Shown one piece after another: positions 12,904 through 25,134 of a DNA stretch of 64,000 nt. Every line of letters starts with the position of its first letter. Position 1 is the first letter of the stretch. Both the position numbers and the translations under genes were made by a program. Source of the stretch: Saccoglossus kowalevskii (Eukaryota > Hemichordata > Enteropneusta > Harrimaniidae); NCBI RefSeq assembly GCF_000003605.2, contig NW_003110383.1:1-64000 (forward strand), in the 5' to 3' direction. The notes under the pieces were generated by a model. The model had not been told where the DNA came from. It saw only the letters and a program-made list of their open reading frames with translations, and searched no databases.

Positions 12904-13820
12904 CGTGCAAAGTTGGAAAAAGCGATTGAAATGTTGGCGAAGTTGTTAGTATATTTAACCTAAGTGATTGTCATGACAACCCCGCAGTTAAATTTCGAAA
13001 TCATTAGGTAAATGTCCTGAGTATGACAACAGCCACCCAAAACGTCGGTAACAAACTGCTTACAAAGTTTTGAAAAGCGATTGCAAAGTTGGTATTTTCA
13101 TTCGGGATTGTTACATGTGATATCATTGTAACAGGTCCCATAGCTAAAAGTTCGAAAATGTGAATAAATATTTCGTAAATTGCCGTTAAATTAGCGTAGT
13201 GTTACTCAAAGTATGTAGAGGTCATAGGTCAATTCTAGAAGGTAGTTTTGCAAGCGATATCGATTTTAAAACATCCAAATAACATGAAATAGCCGCCAAT
13301 CCGGGTTAATTTAAAATTACCCATGCAGCTATGCGGTTACGTAAACAACAAGTATTTAAATTAAAGCACCATCGGGCGTGGTTAGTTCTTGCATGGGAGA
13401 CTGCATGAGTAAACGACCTTTAGACTTTTTTTTTGGTTCCATCACACACATGGAAAAGATATAAGGCAACGTTTCTGCATTTTGTCTTACTGTGATGTCA
13501 ATCATTTATAGTGGAAAATCGAGAATTTTTGTAATTTTTTTACTAATGAAAAGTTTTCACATTCCTTCTAATTTCACGAACAATTTGTTGATATTATCGC
13601 ACGTAGTGAGTTTAAGCTGTTAACACATCGTGCAAAGTTGTTCAAAGTAATTGCAAAGTTGTGCAAAGTTATTGCAAAGTTGGTAGATGCATTTGTATAC
13701 ATGACCTAAGTTGTTGGCATATATAAACGCGCAGTTGTAAAGACGACAAATTTAATATAAACCAGTTAAATGCAGCCTATAGATGTTCACATGAACTGAC
13801 TGTAAAATGTTAGAAAACAG
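12904..13820 (+). repeat. Satellite unit 15
   Basis: Box I', CCGGGTTAA, T-run of 9, AAGACGAC end. Its 3' part has ATTATCGCACG, AAAGTAATTG and GATGCATTTG, shared with unit 30 and in part with unit 65. AACAGGTCCC and TTTTGTCTTAC are private. Confidence 0.97.
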
Positions 13821-14741
13821 CGTGCAAAGTTGGAAAAAGCGATTAAAATGTTGGCGAAGTTGTTAGTATATTTAACCTAAGTGATTGTCATGACAACCCC
13901 GCAGTTAAATTTCGAAATCATTAGGTAAATGTCCTGAGTATGACAACAGCCACCCAAAACGTCGGTAACAAACTGCTTACAAAGTTTTGAAAAGCGATTG
14001 CAAAGTTGGTATTTTCATTCGGGATTGTTACCTGTGATATCATTGTAACAAGTCCCATAGCTAAAAGTTCGAAAATGTGAATAAATATTTCGTAAATTGC
14101 CGTTAAATTAGCGTCGTGTTACTCAAAGTATGTAGAGGTCATAGGTCAATTCTAGAAGGTAGTTGTGCAAGCGATATCGATTTTAAAACATCCAAATAAC
14201 ATGAAATAGCCGCCAATCCGGCTTAATTTCAAATTACCCATGCAGCTATGCGGTTACGTAAACGACAAGTATTTAAAGTAAAGCACCATCGGGCGTGGTT
14301 AGTTCTTGCATGGGAGACTGCATGAGTAAACGATCTTTAGACTTATTTTTTTTGGTTCCATCACACACATGGAAAAGATATAAGGCAACGTTTCTGCATT
14401 TTTTCTTACTCTGATGTCAATCATTTATAGTGGAAAATCGAGAATTTTTTGTCATTTTTTTATTAATGAAAAGTTTTCACATTCCTTCTAATTTCACGAA
14501 CAATTTGTTGATATTGTCGGCACGTAGTGAGTTTAAGCTGTTAACACATCGTGCAAAGTTGTTCAAAGTGATTGCAAAGTTGTGCAAAGTTATTGCAAAG
14601 TTGGTAGATGTATTTGTATATATGACCTAAGTTGTTGGCATATATAAACGCGCAGTTGTAAAGACGACAAATTTAATATAAACCAGTTAAATGCAGCCTA
14701 TAGATGTTCACATGAACTGACTGTAAAATGTTAGAAAACAG
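13821..14741 (+). repeat. Satellite unit 16
   Basis: Box I, CCC/GGT, AAGACGAC end. GATTAAAATG, CGATCTTTAG and ACTCTGATG are shared with units 31 and 66. It follows a unit-15 type neighbour just as unit 31 follows unit 30. The GTG-started frame is open at 14430-14630. Confidence 0.97.
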
Positions 14742-15660
14742 CGTGCAAAGTTGGAAAAAGCGATTGAAATGTTGGCGAAGTTGTTAGTATATTTAACCTA
14801 AGTGATTGTCATGACAACCCCGCAGTTAAATTTCGAAATCATTAGGTAAATGTTCTGAGTATGACAACAGCCACCCAAAACGTCGGTAACAAACTGCTTA
14901 CAAAGTTTTGAAAAGCGATTGCAAAGTTGGTATTTTCATTCGGGATTGTTACCTGTGATATCATTGTAACAAGTCCCATAGCTAAAAGTTCGAAAATGTG
15001 AATAAATATTTCGTAAATTGCCGTTAAATTAGCGTCGTGTTACTCAAAGTATGTAGAGGTCATAGGTCAATTCTAGAAGGTAGTTGTGCAAGCGATATCG
15101 TTTTTAAAACATCCAAATAACATGAAATAGCCGCCATTCCGGCTTATTTACAAATTACCCATGCAGCTATGCGGTTACGTAAACGACAAGTATTTAAAGT
15201 AAAGCACCATCGGGCGTGGTTAGTTCTTGCATGGGAGACTGCATGAGTAAACGATCTTTAGACTTTATTTTTTTTGGTTCCATCACACACATGGAAAAGA
15301 TATAAAGCAACGTTTCTGCATTTTTTCTTACTCTGATGTCAATCATTTATAGTGAAAAATCGAGAATTTTTTGTAATTTTTTTTTATTAATGAAAGTTTT
15401 CACATTCCTTCTAATTTCACGAACAATTTGTTGATATTGTCGGCACGTAGTGAGTTTAAGCTGTTACACATCGTGCAAGTTGTTCAAGTGATTGCAAGTT
15501 GTGCAAAGTTATTGCAAAGTTGGTAGATGTATTTGTATATATGACCTAAGTTGTTGGCATATATAAAAGCGCAGTTGTAAAGTAGACAAATTTAATATAA
15601 ACCAGTTAAATGCAGCGTATAGATGTTCACATGAACTGACTGTAAAATGTTAGAAAACAG
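14742..15660 (+). repeat. Satellite unit 17
   Basis: Its first 600 bp match unit 1, including the rare variants listed there. The end is AAGTAGAC with AAAAGCGCAG and GCGTATAG, as in units 37, 56 and 57. Several AAA runs are shortened by one base around 15395-15500 (GCAAGTTG, TCAAGTG). Confidence 0.97.
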
Positions 15661-16582
15661 CGTGCAAAGTTGGAAAAAGAGATTGAAATGTTGGCGAAGT
15701 TGTTAGTATATTTAACCTAAGTGATTGTCATGACAACCCCGCAGTTAAATTTCGAAATCATTAGGTAAATGTCCTGATTATGACAACAGCCACCCAAAAC
15801 GTCGGTAACAAACTGCTTACAAAGTTTTGAAAAGCGATTGCAAAGTTGGTATTTTCATTCGGGATTGTTACCTGTGATATCATTGTAACAAGTCCCATAG
15901 CTAAAAGTTCGAAAATGTGAATAAATATTTCGTAAATTGCCGTTAAATTAGCGTCGTGTTACTCAAAGTATGTAGAGGTCATAGGTCAATTCTAGAAGGT
16001 AGTTGTGCAAGCGATATCGATTTTAAAACATCCAAATAACATGAAATAGCCGCCAATCCGGCTTAATTTCAAATTACCCATGCAGCTATGCGGTTACGTA
16101 AACGACAAGTATTTAAAGTAAAGCACCATCGGGCGTGGTTAGTTCTTGCATGGGAGACTGCATGAGTAAACGAGCTTTAGACTTTATTTTTTTGGGTTCC
16201 ATCACACACATGGAAAAGATATAAGGCAACGTTTCTGCATTTTTTCTTACTGTGATGTCAATCATTTATAGTGGAAAATCGTGAATTTTTTGTAATTTTT
16301 TTATTAATGAAAAGTTTTCACATTCCTTCTAATTTCACGAACAATTTGTTGATATTGTCGGCACGTAGTGAGTTTAAGCTGTTAACACATCGTGCAAAGT
16401 TGTTCAAAGTGATTGCAAAGTTGTGCAAAGTTATTGCAAAGTTGGTAGATGTATTTGTATATATGACCTAAGTTGTTGGCATATATAAACGCGCAGTTGT
16501 AAAGTCGACAAATTTAATATAAACCAGTTAAATGCAGCCTATAGATGTTCACATGAACTGACTGTAAAATGTTAGAAAACAG
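15661..16582 (+). repeat. Satellite unit 18
   Basis: Box I, CCC/GGT, AAGTCGAC end. GATTATGAC and TTTTTTTGGGTTCC are present. AAAAAGAGATTG is private. The GTG-started frame is open at 16271-16471. Confidence 0.97.
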
Positions 16583-17507
16583 CGTGCAAAGTTGGAAAAA
16601 GCGATTGAAATGTTGGCGAAGTTGTTAGTATATTTAACCTAAGTGATTGTCATGACAACCCCGCAGTTAAATTTCGAAATCATTAGGTAAATGTCCTGAG
16701 TATGACAACAGCCACTCAAAACGTCGGGAACAAACTGCTTACAAAGTTTTGAAAAGCGATTGCAAAGTTGGTATTTTCATTCGGGATTGTTACCTGTGAT
16801 ATCATTGTAACAAGTCCCATAGCTAAAAGTTCGAAAATGTGAATAAATATTTCGTAAATTGCCGTTAAATTAGCGTAGTGTTACTCAAAGTATGTAGAGG
16901 TCATAGGTCAAATCTAGAAGGTATTTGTGCCAGCAATATCGATTTTAAAATATCCAAATAACATGAAATAGCCGCCAATCCGGCTTAATTTCAAATTACC
17001 CATGCAGCTATGCGGTTACGTAAACGACAAGTATTTAAAGTAAAGCACCATCGGGCGTGGTTAGTTCTTGCATGGGAGACTGCATGAGTAAACAAGCTTT
17101 AGACTTTTTTTTTTTTTTGGTTCCATCACACACATGGAAAAGATATAAGGCAACGTTTCTGCATTTTTTCTTACTGTGATGTCAATCATTTATAGTGGAA
17201 AATCGTGAATTTTTTGTAATTTTTTTTATTAATGAAAAGTTTTCACATTCCTTCTAATTTCACGAACAATTTGTTGATATTGTCGGCACGTAGTGAGTTT
17301 AAGCTGTTAACACATCGTGCAAAGTTGTTCAAAGTGATTGCAAAGTTGTGCAAAGTTATTGCAAAGTTTGTAGATGTATTTGTATATATGACCTAAGTTG
17401 TTGGCATATATAAACGCGCAGTTGTAAAGTCGACAAATTTAATATAAACCAGTTAAATGCAGCCTATATATGTTCACATGAACTGACTGTAAAATGTCAG
17501 AAAACAG
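16583..17507 (+). repeat. Satellite unit 19
   Basis: Box II, CTC/GGG, AAGTCGAC end, T-run of 14. AAACAAGC is shared with units 24, 37 and 54. CTATATATG and AAATGTCAG at the end recur in unit 36. Confidence 0.97.
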
Positions 17508-18428
17508 CGTGCAAAGTTGGAAAAAGCGATTGAAATGTTGGCGAAGTTGTTATTATATTTAACCTAAGTGATTGTCATGACAACCCCGCAGTTAAATTTC
17601 GAAATCATTAGGTAAATGTCCTGAGTATGACAACAGCCACCCAAAACGTCGGTAACAAACTGCTTACAAAGTTTTGAAAAGCGATTGCAAAGTTGGTATT
17701 TTCATTCGGGATTGTTACCTGTGATATCATTGTAACAAGTCCCATAGCTAAAAGTTCGAAAATGTGAATAAATATTTCGTAAATTGCCGTTAAATTAGCG
17801 TAGTGTTACTCAAAGTATGTAGAGGTCATAGGTCAAATCTAGAATGTATTTGTGCCAGCAATATCGATTTTAAAACATCCAAATAACATGAAATAGCCGC
17901 CAATCCGGCTTAATTTAAAATTACCCATGCAGCTATGCGGTTATGTAAACGACAAGTATTTAAAGTAAAGCACCATCGGGCGTGGTTAGTTCTTGCATGG
18001 GAGACTGCATGAGTAAACGAGCTTTAGACTTTTTTTTTTTGTTCCATCACACACATGGAAAAGATATAAGGCAACGTTTCTGCGTTTTTTCTTACTGTGA
18101 TGTCAATCATTTATAGTGGAAAATCGAGAATTTTTTGTAATTTTTTTTATTAATGAAAAGTTTTCACATTCCTTCTAATTTCACGAACAATTTGTTGATA
18201 TTGTCGGCACGTAGTGAGTTTAAGCTGTTAACACATCGAGCAAAGTTGTTCAAAGTGATTGCAAAGTTGTGCAAAGTTATTGCAAAGTTGGTAGATGTAT
18301 TTGTATATATGACCTAAGTTGTTGGCATATATAAACGCGCAGTTGTAAAGACGACAAATTTAATATAAACCAGTTAAATGCAGCCTATAGATGTTCACAT
18401 GAACTGACTGTAAAATGTTAGAAAACAG
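17508..18428 (+). repeat. Satellite unit 20
   Basis: Box II in the AGAATGTATTTG form, AAGACGAC end. GGTTATGTAAAC is shared with units 33-35 and 68. The T-run of 11 is followed by a single G. TGCGTTTTTT and TTATTATATTT are private. Confidence 0.97.
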
Positions 18429-19350
18429 CGTGCAAAGTAGGAAAAAGCGATTGAAATGTTGGCGAAGTTGTTAGTATATTTAACCTAAGTGATTGTCATG
18501 ACAACCCCGCGGTTAAATTTCGAAATCATTAGGTAAATGTCCTGAGTATGACAACAGCCACCCAAAACGTCGGTAACAAACTGCTTACAAAGTTTTGAAA
18601 AGCGATTGCAAAGTTGGTATTTTCATTCGGGATTGTTACATGTGATATCATTGTAACAAGTCCCATAGCTAAAAGTTCGAAAATGTGAATAAATATTTCG
18701 TAAATTGCCGTTAAATTAGCGTAGTGTTACTCAAAGTATGTAGAGGTCATAGGTCAATTCTAGAAGGTTGATGTGCAAGCGATATCGATTTTAAAACATC
18801 CAAATAACATGAAATAGCCGCCAATCCGGCTTAATTTCAAATTACTTATGCAGCTATGCGGTTACGTAAACGACAGGTATTTAAAGAAAAGCACCATTGG
18901 GCGTGGTTAGTTCTTGCATGGGAGACTGCATGAGTAAACGAGCTTTAGACTATACTTTTTTTGGTTCCATCACACACATTTAAAAGATATAAGGCAACGT
19001 TTCTGCATTTTTTCTTACTGTGATGTCAATCATTTATAGTGGAAAATCGTGAATTTTTTGTAATTTTTTTATTAATGAAAAGTTTTCACATTCCTTCTAA
19101 TTTCACGAACAATTTGTTGATATTGTCGGCACGTAGTGAGTTTAAGCTGTTAACACATCGTGCAAAGTTGTTCAAAGTGATTGCAAAGTTGTGCAAAGTT
19201 ATTGCAAAGTTGGTAGATGTATTTGTATATATGACCTAAGTTGTTGGCATATATAAACGCGCAGTTGTAAAGTCGACAAATTTAATATAAACCAGTTAAA
19301 TGCAGCCTATAGATGTTCACATGAACTGACTGTAAAATGTTAGAAAACAG
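18429..19350 (+). repeat. Satellite unit 21
   Basis: The box is a third form, GGTTGATGTGCAAGCG, shared only with unit 69. Also shared with 69 are CCGCGGTT, TTACTTATG, GACTATAC and CACATTTAAAAG. GACAGGTATTTAAAG and CCATTGGG are shared with unit 61. The GTG-started frame is open at 19039-19239. Confidence 0.97.
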
Positions 19351-20274
19351 CGTGCAAAGTTGGAAAAAGCGATTGAAATGTTGGCGAAGTTGTTAGTATA
19401 TTTAACCTAAGTGATTGTCATGACAACCCCGCAGTTAAATTTCGAAATCATTAGGTAAATGTCCTGAGTATGACAACAGCCACCCAAAACGTCGGTAACA
19501 AACTGCTTACAAAGTTTTGAAAAGCGATTGCAAAGTTGGTATTTTCATTCGGGATTGTTACCTGTGATATCATTGTAACAAGTCCCATAGCTAAAAGTTC
19601 GAAAATGTGAATAAATATTTCGTAAATTGCCGTTAAATTAGCGTCGTGTTACTCAAAGTATGTAGAGGTCATAGGTCAATTCTAGAAGGTAGTTGTGCAA
19701 GCGATATCGATTTTAAAACATCCAAATAACATGAAATAGCCGCCAAACCGGCTTAATTTCAAATTACCCATGCAGCTATGCGGTTACATATACGACAAGT
19801 ATTTAAAGTAAAGCACCATCGAGCGTGGTTAGTTCTTGCATGGGAGACTGCATGAGTAAACGAGCTTTAGACTTTATTTTTTTTGGTTCCATCACACACA
19901 TGGAAAAGATATAAGGCAACGTTTCTGCATTTTTTCTTACTGTGATGTTAATCATTTATAGTGGAAAATCGAGAATTTTTTGTAATATTTTTTATTAATG
20001 AAAAGTTTTCACATTCTTTCTAATTTCACGAACAATTTGTTGATATTGTCGGCACGTAGTGAGTTTAAGCTGTTAACACATCGTGCAAAGTTGTTCAAAG
20101 TGATTGCAAAGTTGTGCAAAGTTATTGCAAAGTTGGTAGATGTATTTGTATATATGACCTAAGTTGTTAGGCATATATAAACGCGCAGTTGTAAAGTCGA
20201 CAAATTTAATATAAACCAGTTAAATGCAGCCTATAGATGTTCACATGAACTGACTATAAAATGTTAGAAAACAG
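19351..20274 (+). repeat. Satellite unit 22
   Basis: Box I, CCC/GGT, AAGTCGAC end. GCCAAACCGGC is shared only with unit 2, together with TTACATATACG, CATCGAGCG and GATGTTAATC. TTGTTAGGCAT recurs in units 38 and 47. Confidence 0.97.
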
Positions 20275-21198
20275 CGTGCAAAGTTGGAAAAAGCGATTGA
20301 AATGTTGGCGAAGTTGTTAGTATATTTAACCTAAGTGATTGTCATGACAACCCCGCAGTTAAATTTCGAAATCATTAGGTAAATGTCCTGAGTATGACAA
20401 CAGCCACCCAAAACGTCGGTAACAAACTGCTTACAAAGTTTTGAAAAGCGATTGCAAAGTTGGTATTTTCATTCGGGATTGTTACCTGTGATATCATTGT
20501 AACAAGTCCCATAGCTAAAAGTTCGAAAATGTGAATAAATATTTCGTAAATTGCCGTTAAATTAGCGTCGTGTTACTCAAAGTATGTAGAGGTCATAGGT
20601 CAATTCTAGAAGGTAGTTGTGCAAGCGATATCGATTTTAAAACATCCAAATAACATGAAATAGCCGCCAATCCGGCTTAATTTCAAATTACCCATGCAGC
20701 TATGCGGTTACGTAAACGACAAGTATTTAAAGTAAAGCACCATCGGGCGTGGTTAGTTCTTGCATGGGAGACTGCATGAGTAAACGAGCTTTAGACTTTA
20801 TTTTTTTTGGTTCCATCACACACATGGAAAAGATATAAGGCAACGTTTCTGCATTTTTTTCTTACTGTGATGTCAATTATTTATAGTGGAAAATCGTGAA
20901 TTTTTTGTAATTTTTTTTATTAATGAAAAGTTTTCACATTCCTTCTAATTTCACGAACAATTTGTTGATATTGTCGGCACGTAGTGAGTTTAAGCTGTTA
21001 ACACATCGTGCAAAGTTGTTCAAAGTGATTGCTATGTTGTGCAAAGTTATTGCAAAGTTGGTAGATGTATTTGTATATATGACCTAAGTTGTTGGCATAT
21101 ATAAACGCGCAGTTGTAAAGTCGACAAATTTAATATAAACCAGTTAAATGCAGCCTATAGATGTTCACATGAACTGACTATAAAATGTTAGAAAACAG
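20275..21198 (+). repeat. Satellite unit 23
   Basis: Box I, CCC/GGT, AAGTCGAC end. TCAATTATTT and GCTATGTTGTGC are shared with unit 59. Its 3' junction carries GACTATAAAA. Confidence 0.97.
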
Positions 21199-22125
21199 CG
21201 TGCAAAGTTGGAAAAAGCGATTGAAATGTTGGCGAAGTTGTTAGTATATTTAACCTAAGTGATTGTCATGACAACCCCGCAGTTAAATTTCGAAATCATT
21301 AGGTAAATGTCCTGAGTATGACAACAGCCACTCAAAACGTCGGGAACAAACTGCTTACAAAGTTTTGAAAAGCGATTGCAAAGTTGGTATTTTCATTCGG
21401 GATTGTTACCTGTGATATCATTGTAACAAGTCCCATAGCTAAAAGTTCGAAAATGTGAATAAATATTTCGTAAATTGCCGTTAAATTAGCGTAGTGTTAC
21501 TCAAAGTATGTAGAGGTCATAGGTCAAATCTAGAAGGTATTTGTGCCAGCAATATCGATTTTAAAATATCCAAATAACATGAAATAGCCGCCAATCCGGC
21601 TTAATTTCAAATTATCCATGCAGCTATGCGGTTACGTAAACGACAAGTATTTAAAGTAAAGCACCATCGGGCGTGGTTAGTTCTTGCATGGGAGACTGCA
21701 TGAGTAAACAAGCTTTAGACTTTTTTTTTTTTTTTTGGTTCCATCACACACATGGAAAAGATATAAGGCAACGTTTCTGCATTTTTTCTTACTGTGATGT
21801 CAATCATTTATAGTGGAAAATCGTGAATTTTTTGTAATTTTTTTTATTAATGAAAAGTTTTCACATTCCTTCTAATTTCACGAACAATTTGTTGATATTG
21901 TCGGCACGTAGTGAGTTTAAGCTGTTAACACATCGTGCAAAGTTGTTCAAAGTGATTGCAAAGTTGTGCAAAGTTATTGCAAAGTTGGTAGATGTATTTG
22001 TATACATGACCTAAGTTGTTGGCATATATAAACGCGCAGTTGTAAAGACGACAAATTTAATATAAACCAGTTAAATGCAGCCTATAGATGTTCACATGAA
22101 CTGACTGTAAAATGTTAGAAAACAG
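21199..22125 (+). repeat. Satellite unit 24
   Basis: Box II, CTC/GGG, T-run of 16, AAACAAGC, TTATCCATG. The central part matches unit 37. It ends with GTATACATG and AAGACGAC, an unusual end for a CTC/GGG unit. Confidence 0.97.
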
Positions 22126-23048
22126 CGTGCAAAGTTGGAAAAAGCGATTGAAATGTTGGCGAAGTTGTTAGTATATTTAACCTAAGTGATTGTCATGACA
22201 ACCCCGCAGTTAAATTTCGAAATCATTAGGTAAATGTCCTGAGTATGACAACAGCCACCCAAAACGTCGGTAACAAACTGCTTACAAAGTTTTGAAAAGC
22301 GATTGCAAAGTTGGTATTTTCATTCGGGATTGTTACCTGTGATATCATTGTAACAAGTCCCATAGCTAAAAGTTCGAAAATGTGAATAAATATTTCGTAA
22401 ATTGCCGTTAAATTAGCGTAGTGTTACTCAAAGTATGTAGAGGTCATAGGTCAATTCTAGAAGGTAGTTGTGCAAGCAATATCGATTTTAAAACATCCAA
22501 ATAACATGAAATAGCCGCCAATCCGGCTTAATTTCAAATTATCCATGCAGCTATGCGGTTACGTAAACGACAAGTATTTAAAGTAAAGCACCATCGGGCG
22601 TGGTTAGTTCTTGCATGGGAGACTGCATGAGTAAACGAGCTTTAGACTTTATTTTTTTGGGTTCCATCACACACATGGAAAAGATATAAGGCAACGTTTC
22701 TGCATTTTTTCTTACTGTGATGTCACTCATTTATAGTGGAAAATCGAGAATTTTTTGTAATTTTTTTTATTAATGAAAAGTTTTCACATTCCTTCTAATT
22801 TCACGAACAATTTGTTGATATTGTCGGCACGTAGTGAGTTTAAGCTGTTAACACATCGTGCAAAGTTGTTCAAAGTGATTGCAAAGTTGTGCAAAGTTAT
22901 TGCAAAGTTGGTAGATGTATTTGTATATATGACCTAAGTTGTTGGCATATATAAACGCGCAGTTGTAAAGTCGACAAATTTAATATAAACCAGTTAAATG
23001 CAGCCTATAGATGTTCACATGAACTGACTGTAAAATGTTAGAAAACAG
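22126..23048 (+). repeat. Satellite unit 25
   Basis: The box is a hybrid, GTAGTTGTGCAAGCAATATCG with G and A alleles from different types. TTATCCATG, GGGTTCC and TCACTCATTT are shared with unit 26. It carries GCGTAGTG with a box I left half, a recombinant state. Confidence 0.97.
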
Positions 23049-23971
23049 CGTGCAAAGTTGGAAAAAGCGATTGAAATGTTGGCAAAGTTGCTAGTATATT
23101 TAACCTAAGTGATTGTCATGACAACCCCGCAGTTAAATTTCGAAATCATTAGGTAAATGTCCTGAGTATGACAACAGCCACCCAAAACGTCGGTAACAAA
23201 CTGCTTACAAAGTTTTGAAAAGCGATTGCAAAGTTGGTATTTTCATTCGGGATTGTTACCTGTGATATCATTGTAACAAGTCCCATAGCTAAAAGTTCGA
23301 AAATGTGAATAAATATTTCGTAAATTGCCGTTAAATTAGCGTCGTGTTACTCAAAGTATGTAGAGGTCATAGGTCAATTCTAGAAGGTAGTTGTGCAAGC
23401 AATATCGATTTTAAAACATCCAAATAACATGAAATAGCCGCCAATCCGGCTTAATTTCAAATTATCCATGCAGCTATGCGGTTACGTAAACGACAAGTAT
23501 TTAAAGTAAAGCACCATCGGGCGTGGTTAGTTCTTGCATGGGAGACTGCATGAGTAAACGAGCTTTAGACTTTATTTTTTTGGGTTCCATCACACACATG
23601 GAAAAGATATAAGGCAACGTTTCTGCATTTTTTCTTACTGTGATGTCACTCATTTATAGTGGAAAATCGAGAATTTTTTGTAATTTTTTTTATTAATGAA
23701 AAGTTTTCACATTCCTTCTAATTTCACGAACAATTTGTTGATATTGTCGGCACGTAGTGAGTTTAAGCTGTTAACACATCGTGCAAAGTTGTTCAAAGTG
23801 ATTGCAAAGTTGTGCAAAGTTATTGCAAAGTTGGTAGATGTATTTGTATACATGACCTAAGTTGTTGGCATATATAAACGCGCAGTTGTAAAGACGACAA
23901 ATTTAATATAAACCAGTTAAATGCAGCCTATAGATGTTCACATGAACTGACTGTAAAATGTTAGAAAACAG
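23049..23971 (+). repeat. Satellite unit 26
   Basis: Almost a doublet of unit 25 through the middle: hybrid box, TTATCCATG, TCACTCATTT. It differs at TTGGCAAAGTTGCTAG, GCGTCGTG, GTATACATG and the AAGACGAC end. Confidence 0.97.
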
Positions 23972-24895
23972 CGTGCAAAGTTGGAAAAAGCGATTGAAAT
24001 GTTGGCGAAGTTGTTAGTATATTTAACCTAAGTGATTGTCATGACAACCCCGCAGTTAAATTTCGAAATCATTAGGTAAATGTCCTGAGTATGACAACAG
24101 CCACCCAAAACGTCGGTAACAAACTGCTTACAAAGTTTTGAAAAGCGATTGCAAAGTTGGTATTTTCATTCGGGATTGTTACCTGTGATATCATTGTAAC
24201 AAGTCCCATAGCTAAAAGTTCGAAAATGTGAATAAATATTTCGTAAATTGCCGTTAAATTAGCGTCGTGTTACTCAAAGTATGTAGAGGTCATAGGTCAA
24301 TTCTAGAAGGTAGTTGTGCAAGCGATATCGATTTTAAAACATCCAAATAACATGAAATAGCCGCCAATCCGACTTAATTTCAAATTACCCATGCAGCTAT
24401 GCGGTTACGTAAACGACAAGTATTTAAAGTAAAGCACCATCGGGCGTGGTTAGTTCTTGCATGGGAGACTGCATGAGTAAACGAGCTTTAGACTTTACTT
24501 TTTTTTGGTTCCATCACACACATGGAAAAGATATAAGGCAACGTTTCTGCATTTTTTCTTACTGTGATGTCAATCATTTATATTGGAAAATCGTGATTTT
24601 TTTGTAATTGTTTTTATTAATGAAAAGATTTCACATTCCTTCTAATTTCACGAACAATTTGTTGATATTGTCGGCACGTAGTTAGTTTAAGCTGTTAACA
24701 CATCGTGCAAAGTTGTTCAAAGTGATTGCAAAGTTGTGCAAAGTTATTGCAAAGTTGGTAGATGTATTTGTATATATGACTTAAGTTGTTGGCATATATA
24801 AACGCGCAGTTGTAAAGTCGACAAATTTAATATAAACCAGTTAAATGCAGCCTATAGATGTTCACATGAACTGACTGTAAAATGTTAGAAAACAG
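23972..24895 (+). repeat. Satellite unit 27
   Basis: Box I, CCC/GGT, AAGTCGAC end. TATATTGG, GTAATTGTTTTT, AAAGATTTC and GTAGTTAG in the 3' part are shared with unit 62. CCGACTTAAT is private. GTAGTTAG puts a stop in the 54-codon frame. Confidence 0.97.
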
Positions 24896-24959
24896 CGTGC
24901 AAAGTTGGAAAAAGCGATTGAAATGTTGGCGAAGTTGTTAGTATATTTAACCTAAGTGA

Positions 24960-24971
24960 TTGTCATGACAA
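24960..24971. other. 12-bp perfect palindrome TTGTCATGACAA (unit 28)
   Basis: The sequence equals its own reverse complement. It lies in sub-repeat A and is retained in most units. Exceptions include units 13 and 68 (TTTTCATG) and units 30 and 44 (GTCCTGAC). It is a plausible dimer-binding site, but no factor can be named. Confidence 0.7.
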
Positions 24972-24983
24972 CCCCGCAGTTAA

Positions 24984-24993
24984 ATTTCGAAAT
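24984..24993. other. 10-bp perfect palindrome ATTTCGAAAT (unit 28)
   Basis: A self-complementary word centred on TTCGAA, 13 bp after the TTGTCATGACAA palindrome. Units 51 and 52 break it with TTTTGAAA, and unit 58 with a 3-bp loss. Confidence 0.65.
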
Positions 24994-25109
24994 CATTAGG
25001 TAAATGTCCTGAGTATGACAACAGCCACTCAAAACGTCGGTAACAAACTGCTTACAAAGTTTTGAAAAGCGATTGCAAAGTTGGTATTTTCATTCGGGAT
25101 TGTTACCTG

Positions 25110-25117
25110 TGATATCA
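25110..25117. other. 8-bp palindrome TGATATCA (unit 28)
   Basis: A self-complementary word in sub-repeat B, present in nearly every unit. Unit 52 reads GAGATATCA instead. The bases just upstream vary between TTACCTG and TTACATG. Confidence 0.55.
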
Positions 25118-25134
25118 TTGTAACAAGTCCCATA

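Larger units (their letters stand above)
22126..23971 (+). repeat. Single-unit tandem duplication (units 25 and 26)
   Basis: The hybrid box GCAAGCAATATCG, TTATCCATG, GGGTTCC and TCACTCATTT occur in both at a 923-bp offset. The first 330 bp and the last 150 bp differ, so the duplicated or converted core is about 450 bp or more. Confidence 0.75.
24896..25050 (+). repeat. Sub-repeat A of the unit (shown in unit 28)
   Basis: The first of three diverged internal copies of an older motif. It starts CGTGCAAAGTTGG, carries A-rich words spaced about one helical turn apart (CAAAG, GAAAAAG, GAAATG, CGAAG), then ACCTAAGTGATTG, CGCAGTTAAA and TTCGAAATCATTAGG. The order of these blocks matches sub-repeats B and C, with many substitutions. 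The homology is judged by eye and not by a scored alignment. Confidence 0.7.
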
